NCBI GenBank assembly: GCA_903895055.1
Contig: CAITSL010000019.1
Span: forward strand, 1-12,041
Direction of reading: 5' to 3'
Origin: an uncultured bacterium
GTDB lineage: Bacteria > Patescibacteriota > Minisyncoccia > Phycocordibacterales > UBA9973
Length of the DNA: 12,041 nt
Made by a program: the position numbers and the translations under genes. A model generated the notes under the pieces. The model made no database searches, had not been told where the DNA came from, and saw nothing but the letters and a program-made list of their open reading frames with translations. Of this stretch, positions 1 to 5,414 are shown one piece after another; position 1 is the stretch's first letter, and each line of letters opens with the position of its first letter.

Positions 1-546
1 ATTTTTTCTAATATTTTTATTGAATCGGGGTTTTTCTTCGGTTTTTTCTTGCCGGGAGACACCTTACTTTTTACGGTTGGCTTTTTGGCTTCAGGTGGAC
101 TTTTAAATATCTGGATTTCTTTAACGGGATTGTTTCTGGCGACTTATTTAGGTGGAATGGTGGGATATTTCTTTGGTAAAAAAGTGGGACATAAAATTTT
201 CTTTAAAAAAGGATCGTTATTGTTTGACCCGAGAAACCTAGAAAGGACAAGGGTTTTTTACCAAAAATATGGTAAGTGGACAGTGGTGCTCTCTCATTTT
301 GTGCCATTTGCCCGAACCTTTGCGCCGATCCTAGCGGGAGTCGGGGAAATGAATTTATTTGATTTTTTAAAATTTAATTTTTTAGGATCCGCTCTCTGGC
401 CAATTATTGTAGTCTCGGTAGGATATTTTTTTGGTAGCCAATTGCCGGCAATTCACAAATACGTGATGCCGGTGGTAGCCTGTTGCTTCCTATTAACCCT
501 CGTCCCAATCTTTTGGGCAATGTTTAAAAGAAGGAAAGAAAAATAA
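1..546 (+). CDS. DedA/SNARE-associated family membrane protein, 5'-truncated by the window edge
   Basis: Frame 1 is open from the first base, so the gene starts outside the window; a TTG at 49 is internal. The first visible residues, FIESGFFFGFFLPGDTLLFT, match the N-terminal re-entrant segment of DedA proteins (acidic Glu, then PGD). About 110 residues later FVPFARTFAPILAGVGEM matches the second family signature (Pro, Arg, then AG...M), followed by the FNFLGSALW segment and a hydrophobic C-terminal helix ending in a basic tail (KRRKEK). 181 residues are visible; family members are usually about 200. DedA proteins are inner-membrane proteins; several members act in lipid carrier or phospholipid scrambling and in envelope homeostasis, but the substrate here cannot be assigned. 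It ends 23 bases before murI, so an envelope link is possible, though murI has its own promoter-like sequence. Confidence 0.9.
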   Translation: MFSNIFIESGFFFGFFLPGDTLLFTVGFLASGGLLNIWISLTGLFLATYLGGMVGYFFGKKVGHKIFFKKGSLLFDPRNLERTRVFYQKYGKWTVVLSHFVPFARTFAPILAGVGEMNLFDFLKFNFLGSALWPIIVVSVGYFFGSQLPAIHKYVMPVVACCFLLTLVPIFWAMFKRRKEK

Positions 547-553
547 TTAAAAT

Positions 554-569
554 GTGGTAATATAAAAAT
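554..569 (+). promoter_or_regulatory. Extended -10 promoter of murI, predicted leaderless
   Basis: A -10-like TAATAT lies at 558-563, preceded by TGTGG at 553-557. It ends six bases (AAAAAT) before the murI ATG at 570. With the usual six-base discriminator, transcription would start at the A of ATG. No good -35 hexamer and no Shine-Dalgarno sequence are visible. Confidence 0.5.
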
Positions 570-1424
570 ATGAAAATAGGTATTTTTGATTCAGGAGTCG
601 GGGGGCTGATTATTGCGCGGGCGATAAGAAAAGCTATGCCCGAATATGATTATGTATATCTAGGGGACACAAAGAGAGTGCCTTATGGAAATCGTTCGCA
701 TGAGACAGTTTATGAATTTACCCGCGAAGGCGTGAATTATTTATTTAAAAAAGAAAATTGCGCGATCGTGATTATCGCTTGCAATACTGCATCGGCAAAA
801 GCTTTGCGTAGAATTCAACAAGAATATTTAGTAAAAAACTTCCCCGACAGAAAGGTTTTAGGAGTTTTGGTTCCTACGGCTGAAGAATGCGCGAAGTATA
901 AAAAGGTTGGAATAATAGGGACGAGCGGAACCATTGCTTCAAATTCATTCCCAATTGAAATAAAAAAAATACTTGCCCGCCGAAGCCTTGGCGGAGTTGG
1001 GAATACAAAAATAAAAGTTTTTCAAAATCCGGCACCGATGCTCGTGCCTCTTGCCGAAGCGGGGGAGAAGGCACTCGCGATTCCGTTTTTGAAAAAGTAT
1101 TTAATGCCACTTGTCGCGAAACATCCAGATGCAATAGCACTCGGTTGTACGCATTATCCATTTTATAAAAAAGAAATTAGGAAAATTTTACTTGCCCAGC
1201 GAAGCCTTGGCGGAGTTGGGGGCAAAAATATCAAAATAATTTCTCAAGATGAAATTGTGCCGAAAAAATTAAAAGAATATTTTGCAAGACATCTTGAAAT
1301 AGAACAAAATCTTTCAAAAAATGGCAAAGCGAAAATTCTCGTCACCGACATAACTAAAAATGTGGAAAAACTAACCAAAGAATGGTTTGGTCAAAATACA
1401 AAACCGGAATTAGTGAAACTTTAA
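570..1424 (+). CDS. murI: Glutamate racemase
   Basis: Interconverts L- and D-glutamate in the cytoplasm to supply D-Glu for peptidoglycan. The N-terminal GIFDSGVGG motif (Asp7, Ser8), the first catalytic Cys in ACNTAS (Cys71) and the second in GCTHYP (Cys193, His195) are all present, so the enzyme looks intact. At 284 aa it is slightly longer than the usual ~265. The excess is explained by two near-identical insertions, LARRSLGGVG (135-144) and LAQRSLGGVG (208-217), each replacing a loop just before a beta-strand that leads into a conserved segment. They are encoded by two copies of one DNA repeat (971-1001 and 1190-1220). The ATG at 570 is chosen because the conserved N-terminus begins there and a -10 ends six bases upstream. 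It converges on a minus-strand gene, and its stop lies inside that gene's terminator T-tract. Confidence 0.95.
   Translation: MKIGIFDSGVGGLIIARAIRKAMPEYDYVYLGDTKRVPYGNRSHETVYEFTREGVNYLFKKENCAIVIIACNTASAKALRRIQQEYLVKNFPDRKVLGVLVPTAEECAKYKKVGIIGTSGTIASNSFPIEIKKILARRSLGGVGNTKIKVFQNPAPMLVPLAEAGEKALAIPFLKKYLMPLVAKHPDAIALGCTHYPFYKKEIRKILLAQRSLGGVGGKNIKIISQDEIVPKKLKEYFARHLEIEQNLSKNGKAKILVTDITKNVEKLTKEWFGQNTKPELVKL
971..1001 (+). repeat. In-frame palindromic repeat, murI copy 1
   Basis: A 31-base unit starting ACTTGCCC and ending GGAGTTGGG. It matches the copy at 1190-1220 at 29 of 31 positions; the differences are at unit positions 9 and 10. The core CCGCC...GGCGG is an inverted repeat around GAAGCCTT. 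It is read in frame as LARRSLGGVG. Confidence 0.85.
1190..1220 (+). repeat. In-frame palindromic repeat, murI copy 2
   Basis: Second copy of the 31-base unit, same orientation and same reading frame as copy 1, read as LAQRSLGGVG. The two changed bases (AG instead of GC at unit positions 9-10) weaken the CCGCC/GGCGG pairing in this copy. Confidence 0.85.
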
Positions 1425-1464
1425 AAAATAAAAAACCAGTGTTGCAGATGAGTGCAAACACTGG
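1423..1464 (-). terminator. Rho-independent terminator of the minus-strand T9SS-like gene
   Basis: Read on the minus strand, CCAGTGTT pairs with AACACTGG (1436-1464), with an inner TGC/GCA extension, and is followed by TTTTTTATTTTTT (1435-1423). The T-tract overlaps the murI stop codon. On the plus strand the same hairpin lacks a T-run, so murI termination here is less certain. Confidence 0.75.
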
Positions 1465-1480
1465 CTGTGAAAAAATTTAC

Positions 1481-1843
1481 TCAATTTATTATAATTTTTT
1501 TATTCACCATTTCCTTTTTATTGTCTTTGAGAAAGAAAAAGTGAATACAATACATCCCCGGAGGGTTAGGCTGAAGATTCACATTTACATCAGTAATAAT
1601 TTCAGTGATCAGCTTACTCGACTCATATATTTTTGTGCCGAGTGAGTTGTAGATAGAAACTGTAACTGTTTGTCCGACCCTACCATCAAAGGTGATAGTA
1701 AATGCACCATGGCTGGGATTCGGATAGATAAAAATAATGCTGTCAGCAGAAATGGCTGAACTAGGAGGATTAGAGCCCTGTGCTCTCATTGTTGTTGCCA
1801 AAAAGATGGCAACCATAAAAATAAAAAACAAAATCTTTTTCAT
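1481..1843 (-). CDS. Small secreted protein: signal peptide plus T9SS type A-like C-terminal sorting domain
   Basis: 120 aa. Residues 1-22 form a signal peptide (basic MKK, hydrophobic core, end at MRAQ, resembling the Ala-Gln cleavage ends common in Bacteroidota). Residues ~39-120 match the type A sorting domain of type IX secretion substrates: IYPNPSHGAFTITF, then VSIYNSLGTKIYES, then VNLQPNPPGMYCIHF, ending in VNKKIIIN. Only about 16 residues lie between signal peptide and domain, so there is no passenger. In Bacteroidota this domain directs export across the outer membrane and anchoring; no T9SS component is visible here, and an outer membrane is not expected in CPR. The gene is flanked by its own terminator and a structured upstream region, which argues for a real transcription unit. 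Domain recognition is by motif only; origin by transfer is inference. Confidence 0.72.
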   Translation of the reverse strand: MKKILFFIFMVAIFLATTMRAQGSNPPSSAISADSIIFIYPNPSHGAFTITFDGRVGQTVTVSIYNSLGTKIYESSKLITEIITDVNVNLQPNPPGMYCIHFFFLKDNKKEMVNKKIIIN

Positions 1844-1886
1844 GTTATACTGGGTTTTAGGATTTTATTCTTGAAAACTAAGAGGG

Positions 1887-1907
1887 ACAGCTTGTGATGC
1901 AAGCTGT
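1887..1907. repeat. Perfect inverted repeat (8-bp arms) upstream of the T9SS-like gene
   Basis: ACAGCTTG and CAAGCTGT flank a five-base loop. There is no T-run on either side, so it is not a classical terminator. It could be a leader hairpin or operator of the minus-strand gene at 1481-1843. Confidence 0.5.
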
Positions 1908-1955
1908 AGAATATCTTTTACTTTTCTTTTTTCAAAGAAAAGGTGACTCGTAAGA

Positions 1956-1964
1956 AGTATAGCA
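1956..1964 (-). promoter_or_regulatory. Possible extended -10 for the T9SS-like gene
   Basis: On the minus strand TGC-TATACT lies at 1964-1956. Transcription from about 1949 would give a leader of roughly 105 bases before the ATG at 1843. That leader contains the inverted repeat at 1887-1907 and a weaker CTTTTCTTT/AAAGAAAAG pairing near 1920-1941. No -35 match was found. Confidence 0.35.
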
Positions 1965-1995
1965 GAAAAAAGGTTTTTTAGCACTCTTTTATTTG

Positions 1996-2077
1996 TGGGC
2001 GCGGAGGGATTTGAACCCTCAAGGATTGCTCCATACGCTCCTGAAGCGTACGCGTATACCAGTTCCGCCACGCGCCC
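1996..2077 (-). tRNA. tRNA-Leu (anticodon CAG)
   Basis: On the minus strand the acceptor GGGCGCG (2077-2071) pairs with CGCGCCC (2003-1997), with A as discriminator at 1996. The anticodon arm is TACGC, loop TTCAGGA, GCGTA, giving CAG. A class II variable arm (GGA, loop GCAA, TCC) and the T arm GAGGG-TTCAAAT-CCCTC support leucine identity. CCA is not encoded and must be added after transcription. The 5' end directly follows the xth stop codon, so it is probably co-transcribed with xth. Confidence 0.95.
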
Positions 2078-2848
2078 TTATTCAATTTCCAGCCAAATCG
2101 GGCAATGGTCCGAGCCGTAATAGTCGGATAGCATGCCAGTGCCTTTTATCTTATCAATAATTTTTTTATCCGCAAAGAAATAATCCAAGCGCCAGCCGAC
2201 GTTTCGGTCGCGGGCGCGAGTTTTTTGATCCCAGTAAGTATAGGCGCCAATAAGTCCTGGATAAAATTTTCGGAAAGTATCCACAAAATTATTTTTCACC
2301 ACTTTGTCAATCCAAGCGCGTTCAATCGGCAAAAAGCCGGTATTTTCTTCATTTTCTTTTGGGCGAGCGAGGTCTATCGCTTCATGAGCGGTGTTTATAT
2401 CTCCGCAAAAAATAACATTCTCACCGTTCTTTCTAAGTTTTAAAATAAATTTTAAAAATGCGACATAGAATTCCAATTTGTATTTTAAGCGGTGAGGGCC
2501 TGCTCCGCCATTTGGAAAATAGCCGGTGATGATGGTGAAATTATCAAATTTTGCGCCGAGTAATCTGCCTTCAGTATCAAGTTTCTTTATTCCCATTCCG
2601 TAAAAAACTTCTTTTGGTTTTTCTTTGGTGTAAATTGCCACACCACTGTAACCCTTTCTTTCTCTTGAATGTAAAAAATAAGAATAATATTCTTTTATGT
2701 TTCGGATTTCTTCAGGAAGCTGTGTTTCTTCAACTTTTGTTTCTTGTAGGCAAAGAATATCGGGATTATATTTTTCAAGCAAGGGCATTAAATTACCTTG
2801 CTTTGCAGTTGCCCGTAATCCATTTGTGTTCCAACTGATAATTTTCAT
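2078..2848 (-). CDS. xth: Exodeoxyribonuclease III / AP endonuclease
   Basis: 256 aa, normal length for the ExoIII/APE1 family. It cuts DNA 5' to abasic sites and removes blocked 3' ends in base excision repair. All family motifs are present in order: KIISWNTNGLRA (Asn7), LCLQETK (metal-binding Glu), GYFPNGG, GDINTAHEAID (catalytic Asp and Asn), NVGWRLDYFF, and the C-terminal SDYYGSDHCP with the catalytic Asp-His pair. The ATG at 2848 begins the conserved MKIISWN and lies six bases after a TATAAT. The stop codon TAA (2080-2078) immediately abuts the 5' base of the tRNA-Leu, leaving no spacer. The xer gene upstream is on the same strand, 39 bases away. Confidence 0.95.
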   Translation of the reverse strand: MKIISWNTNGLRATAKQGNLMPLLEKYNPDILCLQETKVEETQLPEEIRNIKEYYSYFLHSRERKGYSGVAIYTKEKPKEVFYGMGIKKLDTEGRLLGAKFDNFTIITGYFPNGGAGPHRLKYKLEFYVAFLKFILKLRKNGENVIFCGDINTAHEAIDLARPKENEENTGFLPIERAWIDKVVKNNFVDTFRKFYPGLIGAYTYWDQKTRARDRNVGWRLDYFFADKKIIDKIKGTGMLSDYYGSDHCPIWLEIE

Positions 2849-2854
2849 TGTTCT

Positions 2855-2863
2855 ATTATAGCA
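2855..2863 (-). promoter_or_regulatory. Extended -10 promoter of xth, predicted leaderless
   Basis: On the minus strand TGC-TATAAT (2863-2855) is a consensus extended -10. It is followed by six bases (AGAACA) and the ATG at 2848. No -35 hexamer is visible; the A-rich upstream DNA and the TGC element may replace it. Confidence 0.65.
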
Positions 2864-2887
2864 AATAATATTTTATATTTTTTGCTA

Positions 2888-3829
2888 CTATTTCTTGGAA
2901 TGAAACTTTTTGTGCACATCAAGAAGTTGCTTGTCCGTGACGTGAGTGTAAATTTGGGTGGTGGCAATGTTCGCATGACCCAGCATCATTTGGACCGAAC
3001 GGATATCGGCGCCGTTGGAAAGCAGGTCGGTGGCGAAACAATGGCGGATAATGTGCGGAGTGACTTTTTTGGAGATGCCGGCCTTGATGGCATATTGTTT
3101 TACAATTCTTTCAATGGATCTGCGAGTTAGGGGGCCAACTTCCTTTTTTAATATTTCATTATCCACTTGCACGAAGAGGGCATCACTCATGTCTTTCCGC
3201 AAAGCCAGATATTTTTTGATAGCATTTCTGGCTTCTTCGGACATAAAAACAACTCGCACCTTTCCGCCTTTGCCTCGGATTGAAAATTCATCAGCTTTTA
3301 GATCAAGATCGTTGGTTAAGGAACAAAGTTCTGAGACACGGAGTCCGGTGGAAAATAAAAGTTCCAAAATCGCTTTATCGCGCAGAGATTTGATGTCAGT
3401 TCCCTTGGGTGCTTCCAAAAGTCTGGAAAGTTCAGCGCTGGTGATTAGGTCAAGTGAGCGCTCAGAAACTTTCGCCAGTTCTATTTGATCGGCCGGCATT
3501 GATTTGATCCCTTTTTTGGTTAAGTGTTTTAAAAACATCCTGATAGCTATCAAATAATAGTTTTGAGTTTTTTTGGATAGAGTTTGACCGGTAGCTCTGT
3601 TGTTCCCGGCAGATTGACGATTTAAATATAGCCGAAATTCTCGAACCAGGGAATCGGTAATATCTTCTGGATTTTTTACTTGCCCTGAACCTGTCGAATG
3701 GGTTTTTGCGAATTCCAAAAAGCGAATTAGATAGCGGTCGTAATTTTCAACTGTTTTCAAGCTGGAACCTTTTTCGATTTCCAGATATTCCAAAAATTCG
3801 CGTTTTAATTTTTCTATCTCCGTTGCCAT
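2888..3829 (-). CDS. Tyrosine recombinase, XerC/XerD type
   Basis: An N-terminal SAM-like core-binding domain (about residues 4-105) is followed by a catalytic domain. From the Met at 3829 (313 aa) the active-site residues are Arg164 (STGLRVSEL), a Lys in RGKGGKVRV, His259-x-x-Arg262 (TPHIIRHCFATDLL), His285 (MLGHANI) and the nucleophile Tyr294 (IYTHVT). This is a complete set. Family members resolve chromosome dimers at dif or act in phage and element integration; length and motif spelling favour a housekeeping Xer, but C or D cannot be told. An ATG six bases further upstream (3835) adds Met-Gly; I prefer 3829 because a TGC-TAAAAT box ends six bases before it. Residues 43-50 (THSTGSGQ) are encoded by a short palindromic repeat inserted in the gene. 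Stop is TAG at 2890-2888. Confidence 0.9.
   Translation of the reverse strand: MATEIEKLKREFLEYLEIEKGSSLKTVENYDRYLIRFLEFAKTHSTGSGQVKNPEDITDSLVREFRLYLNRQSAGNNRATGQTLSKKTQNYYLIAIRMFLKHLTKKGIKSMPADQIELAKVSERSLDLITSAELSRLLEAPKGTDIKSLRDKAILELLFSTGLRVSELCSLTNDLDLKADEFSIRGKGGKVRVVFMSEEARNAIKKYLALRKDMSDALFVQVDNEILKKEVGPLTRRSIERIVKQYAIKAGISKKVTPHIIRHCFATDLLSNGADIRSVQMMLGHANIATTQIYTHVTDKQLLDVHKKFHSKK
3678..3704 (-). repeat. Short repeat of the TTCGAC...GCTCAGGGC type, inside xer
   Basis: On the minus strand AACCCATTCGAC followed by AGGTTCAGGGCAAG. It resembles the units at 5481-5509 and 5556-5583 and the partial one at 4890-4907. It is read in frame as extra residues THSTGSGQ in a loop of the N-terminal domain. 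Confidence 0.65.
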
Positions 3830-3835
3830 TCCCAT

Positions 3836-3844
3836 ATTTTAGCA
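3836..3844 (-). promoter_or_regulatory. Extended -10 promoter of xer, predicted leaderless
   Basis: On the minus strand TGC-TAAAAT (3844-3836) is followed by ATGGGA and then the ATG at 3829. The six-base distance matches other genes in the window and supports the second ATG as start. No -35 match is visible. Confidence 0.5.
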
Positions 3845-3856
3845 CAAATATTGTGC
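3842..3856. promoter_or_regulatory. Perfect inverted repeat overlapping the xer promoter, possible operator
   Basis: GCACAA-ATA-TTGTGC is a perfect palindrome with six-base arms. It overlaps the TGC extension of the xer -10 and lies just upstream of it, between the divergent xer and rpsO genes. Position and symmetry suggest a protein binding site; no regulator can be named. Confidence 0.45.
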
Positions 3857-3876
3857 GACATGAGATCCCTACCCAA

Positions 3877-3898
3877 CCTCCCCCTTGGCAGGGGGAGG
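3877..3898. repeat. CCTCCCCC / GGGGGAGG hairpin repeat, copy 1
   Basis: Eight-base perfect arms around the six-base loop TTGGCA. It sits between the divergent xer and rpsO promoters. The loop pattern TTnnCA is shared with 4215-4238 and 4910-4929, indicating one repeat family. Confidence 0.75.
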
Positions 3899-3903
3899 GG
3901 TTC

Positions 3904-3932
3904 TTGCAATTTTTTGGGGTTTATGCTAGTAT
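3904..3932 (+). promoter_or_regulatory. rpsO promoter, predicted leaderless
   Basis: TTGCAA (3904-3909), a 17-base spacer ending in TGC, and TAGTAT (3927-3932) make a good sigma-70-type promoter with an extended -10. Six A residues separate it from the ATG at 3939. Confidence 0.7.
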
Positions 3933-3938
3933 AAAAAA

Positions 3939-4202
3939 ATGTTAGCAACAAAGAAAAAGCAAACAATTATTAAGAAAAACCGCATTCACGAAACGGATAC
4001 AGGTTCTCCTGAGGTGCAGGTGGCTATTTTATCTACTCAAATCAGTGAACTTACGAAACATTTGAAGAAACACAAAAAAGACAATCATTCTCGCCGAGGA
4101 CTGATCAAGATGGTGGCTGACCGACGTACCCAATTGAAATATTTGGAACGCAAAGACAAAACTCGTTACAACGTATTGGTGAAAAAAATGGATCTAAATT
4201 AA
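3939..4202 (+). CDS. rpsO: 30S ribosomal protein S15
   Basis: 87 aa, the usual S15 length of 87-90. It binds the central domain of 16S rRNA early in 30S assembly. The family signature is clear: HETDTGSPEVQVA near residues 17-29, then QISELTKHLKKHKKDNHSRRGL and the basic C-terminal helix with RRTQLKYL. The ATG at 3939 gives the expected N-terminus and lies six bases after TAGTAT. In many bacteria rpsO is followed directly by pnp; here the NYN gene and a small membrane protein gene separate the two, although the order rpsO to pnp on one strand is kept. It is divergent from xer. Confidence 0.96.
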   Translation: MLATKKKQTIIKKNRIHETDTGSPEVQVAILSTQISELTKHLKKHKKDNHSRRGLIKMVADRRTQLKYLERKDKTRYNVLVKKMDLN

Positions 4203-4214
4203 ATACAACCCCCT

Positions 4215-4238
4215 AAGTCCCCCTTGTCAGGGGGACTT
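4215..4238. repeat. AAGTCCCCC / GGGGGACTT hairpin repeat, copy 2, downstream of rpsO
   Basis: Nine-base perfect arms around the loop TTGTCA. It begins 12 bases after the rpsO stop. There is no T-run after it, so it may protect or shape the rpsO 3' end rather than terminate. Confidence 0.7.
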
Positions 4239-4240
4239 TG

Positions 4241-4249
4241 TGGTATACT
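4241..4249 (+). promoter_or_regulatory. Extended -10 promoter upstream of the NYN gene, with long leader
   Basis: TGG-TATACT in the context TTTGTGGTATACTAA. The distance to the ATG at 4365 is 115 bases, unlike the leaderless genes. A motif CGTACT lies 15 bases after the hexamer (4265-4270), followed by TTTTTGATTA (4274-4283). The promoter at 4957-4966 has the same two blocks. Confidence 0.5.
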
Positions 4250-4364
4250 AATTTATACTTGTCCCGTACTAAATTTTTGATTATTCGAAAGTTTAGAAAA
4301 AAATAAAGTCGGACGGAATAAGTTGTTTTCATATTATTATCAATTTTAAAATTTTAGTACTGGG

Positions 4365-4877
4365 ATGACAGTTATAAAACATAAAGAACAAAGAGTCGGA
4401 GTTTTTATAGATACACAAAATCTATATCACTCAGCTCGTAATTTATATAAAGCGCGTGTTAATTTTGGGGCCGTTCTGAAAGATGCAGTGGCGGGCAGAA
4501 AGCTGGTGCATGCGGTAGCGTATGTTATCACGACCGAAGCAGGCGATGAAAAACATTTTTTTGAAGCATTGGAAAAATTAGGCATTGAAACTAAAACAAA
4601 GGATTTGCAAATTTTTCATACTGGAACCAAAAAAGGAGATTGGGATGTCGGACTGGCGGTGGATGCGATCAAGACCGCTCCACGACTCGATACGATCGTG
4701 ATCGTTTCCGGTGACGGAGATTTTGTTCCACTAGTCCAATATTTACAAACGATGACCCAAGTGGAAGTAATTTCTTTTGGTAAATCCACTTCCGCGAAAC
4801 TCCGTGAAGTAGCCGATGATTTTGTGGACCTTTCCGAAAATCCAAAAAAATATTTGCTGGGGAATTTCGGGAGATAA
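4365..4877 (+). CDS. LabA-like NYN domain protein (putative PIN-like ribonuclease)
   Basis: 170 aa, essentially one NYN domain of the LabA/DUF88 group. VGVFIDTQNLYHSARN (Asp16, Asn19) is the first acidic motif; KKGDWDVGLAVDAIK (Asp94, Asp100) the second; TIVIVSGDGDFVPLVQYL (Asp117, Asp119) the third; VEVISFGKSTSAKLREVADDFVDL closes the fold. These acidic clusters are those expected to bind a metal in PIN-like nucleases, so RNA cleavage is likely but the target is unknown. Its position between rpsO and pnp fits an RNA-metabolism role (inference). The ATG at 4365 starts just before the conserved core; the sequence TAGTACTGGG before it is a poor -10, and no Shine-Dalgarno is present. It is followed by repeats at 4881-4929. 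Confidence 0.85.
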   Translation: MTVIKHKEQRVGVFIDTQNLYHSARNLYKARVNFGAVLKDAVAGRKLVHAVAYVITTEAGDEKHFFEALEKLGIETKTKDLQIFHTGTKKGDWDVGLAVDAIKTAPRLDTIVIVSGDGDFVPLVQYLQTMTQVEVISFGKSTSAKLREVADDFVDLSENPKKYLLGNFGR

Positions 4878-4889
4878 TTACCCCTCCGT

Positions 4890-4907
4890 CTTTCGACAAG
4901 CTCAAGA
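4890..4907. repeat. Partial TTCGACAAGCTCA repeat
   Basis: CTTTCGACAAGCTCAAGA shows the central part of the repeat family seen at 3678-3704, 5481-5509 and 5556-5583. It lies between CCCCTCCGTC (4881) and GACACCTCCCC (4906), as if nested in the C/G-rich hairpin family. Confidence 0.5.
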
Positions 4908-4909
4908 CA

Positions 4910-4929
4910 CCTCCCCTTCGCAGGGGAGG
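4910..4929. repeat. CCTCCCC / GGGGAGG hairpin repeat, copy 3, downstream of the NYN gene
   Basis: Seven-base perfect arms around the loop TTCGCA, the third member of the TTnnCA-loop family in the window. It lies 32 bases after the NYN stop and is followed by GAAAACGGG, not a T-run. Confidence 0.75.
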
Positions 4930-4938
4930 AAAACGGGC

Positions 4939-4966
4939 TTGCAAAAAATTTAATTTGTGGTAATCT
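4939..4966 (+). promoter_or_regulatory. Promoter upstream of the small two-TM protein
   Basis: TTGCAA (4939-4944), a 16-base spacer ending in TTTGTGG, and TAATCT (4961-4966). The hexamer lies 118 bases before the ATG at 5085. CGTACT follows at 4982-4987, 15 bases after the hexamer, and TTTTTGATTA at 4999-5008, mirroring the leader of the NYN gene. Confidence 0.5.
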
Positions 4967-5084
4967 AAAAGTAAAATTTCTCGTACTTTGAAAATAGGTT
5001 TTTGATTAATCTTGTTGGTTGTTTCCAGAGTCTTTATGGGCTTTGAGAATAACCAATATTGTTAAACCAAAACCAAAACGCATT

Positions 5085-5339
5085 ATGAAAACAAAATTAT
5101 GGTTGTTCCGGATAATCTCTTTGATTGTTTTGACAGCGGATTATTATTTATTTTTTAAAAAATATCCCGATGAAACTATTGTTCCTGGCGATATTGCTCT
5201 TCTGCTTTTCCTGGCGCTTATTGCTGGAATTATCGCTTTTGGGTTGCTCTTTGTTTCCGTTGTTCTTCCTAAAGATTTTCGAAAAAGCTGGGAGAAAAAT
5301 GGTTTTTGGGCCGTACTTGGCGAATGTTATTTTAGCTAA
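5085..5339 (+). CDS. Small two-TM membrane protein, unknown function
   Basis: 84 aa from the ATG at 5085. Two hydrophobic stretches are visible: about residues 6-26 (from WLFRIISLIVLTADYYLFF) and 35-62 (from GDIALLLFLALIAG to SVVLP). They are separated by a short charged loop (KKYPDE), with a basic N-terminus (MKTK) and a Lys/Trp-rich tail (FRKSWEKNGFW), so a hairpin-like protein with both ends inside is likely. No family is recognised. An in-frame TTG at 5019 would add 22 Pro/Lys-rich residues that do not look like part of the protein, so the ATG is preferred. A strong terminator follows 17 bases after the stop. It has its own promoter-like region and lies between the NYN gene and pnp. Confidence 0.6.
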   Translation: MKTKLWLFRIISLIVLTADYYLFFKKYPDETIVPGDIALLLFLALIAGIIAFGLLFVSVVLPKDFRKSWEKNGFWAVLGECYFS

Positions 5340-5355
5340 AAAATAGATACAAGAT

Positions 5356-5393
5356 AATGGTATCCTGTTGTGAAACACGATGCCATTTTTTTT
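5356..5393 (+). terminator. Rho-independent terminator after the small membrane protein gene
   Basis: AATGGTATCCTGTT pairs with AACACGATGCCATT around the loop GTGA, 14 base pairs with one mismatch and one G-U, followed by a T-run of eight. It separates this unit from pnp. Confidence 0.88.
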
Positions 5394-5414
5394 ATTTACT
5401 TTTCCCTCCCCTTG

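Noticed and set aside
49..51. TTG as start of the DedA protein
   Set aside because: The frame stays open to base 1 and the upstream residues are conserved DedA sequence, so the start lies outside the window.
874..1161. Minus-strand 95-aa frame opposite murI
   Set aside because: Shadow of a clear enzyme gene; it has no promoter or recognisable motif.
1966..1979. AAAAAAGGTTTTTT as terminator of tRNA-Leu
   Set aside because: The stem would be only A-T pairs with a two-base loop; the T-run alone is not convincing.
1865..2071. A 68-aa minus-strand reading frame starting MAELVYAYASGAYGAILEG
   Set aside because: Its N-terminal part is a translation of the tRNA-Leu gene, a well-known source of false proteins; the rest has no family features.
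3833..3835. ATG at 3835 as start of xer
   Set aside because: It lies only in the discriminator after TAAAAT; the next ATG has the six-base distance seen in other genes. The difference is two residues.
5019..5084. TTG start for the small two-TM protein
   Set aside because: It adds a Pro/Lys-rich stretch before a normal ATG-Lys-Thr-Lys membrane protein start.
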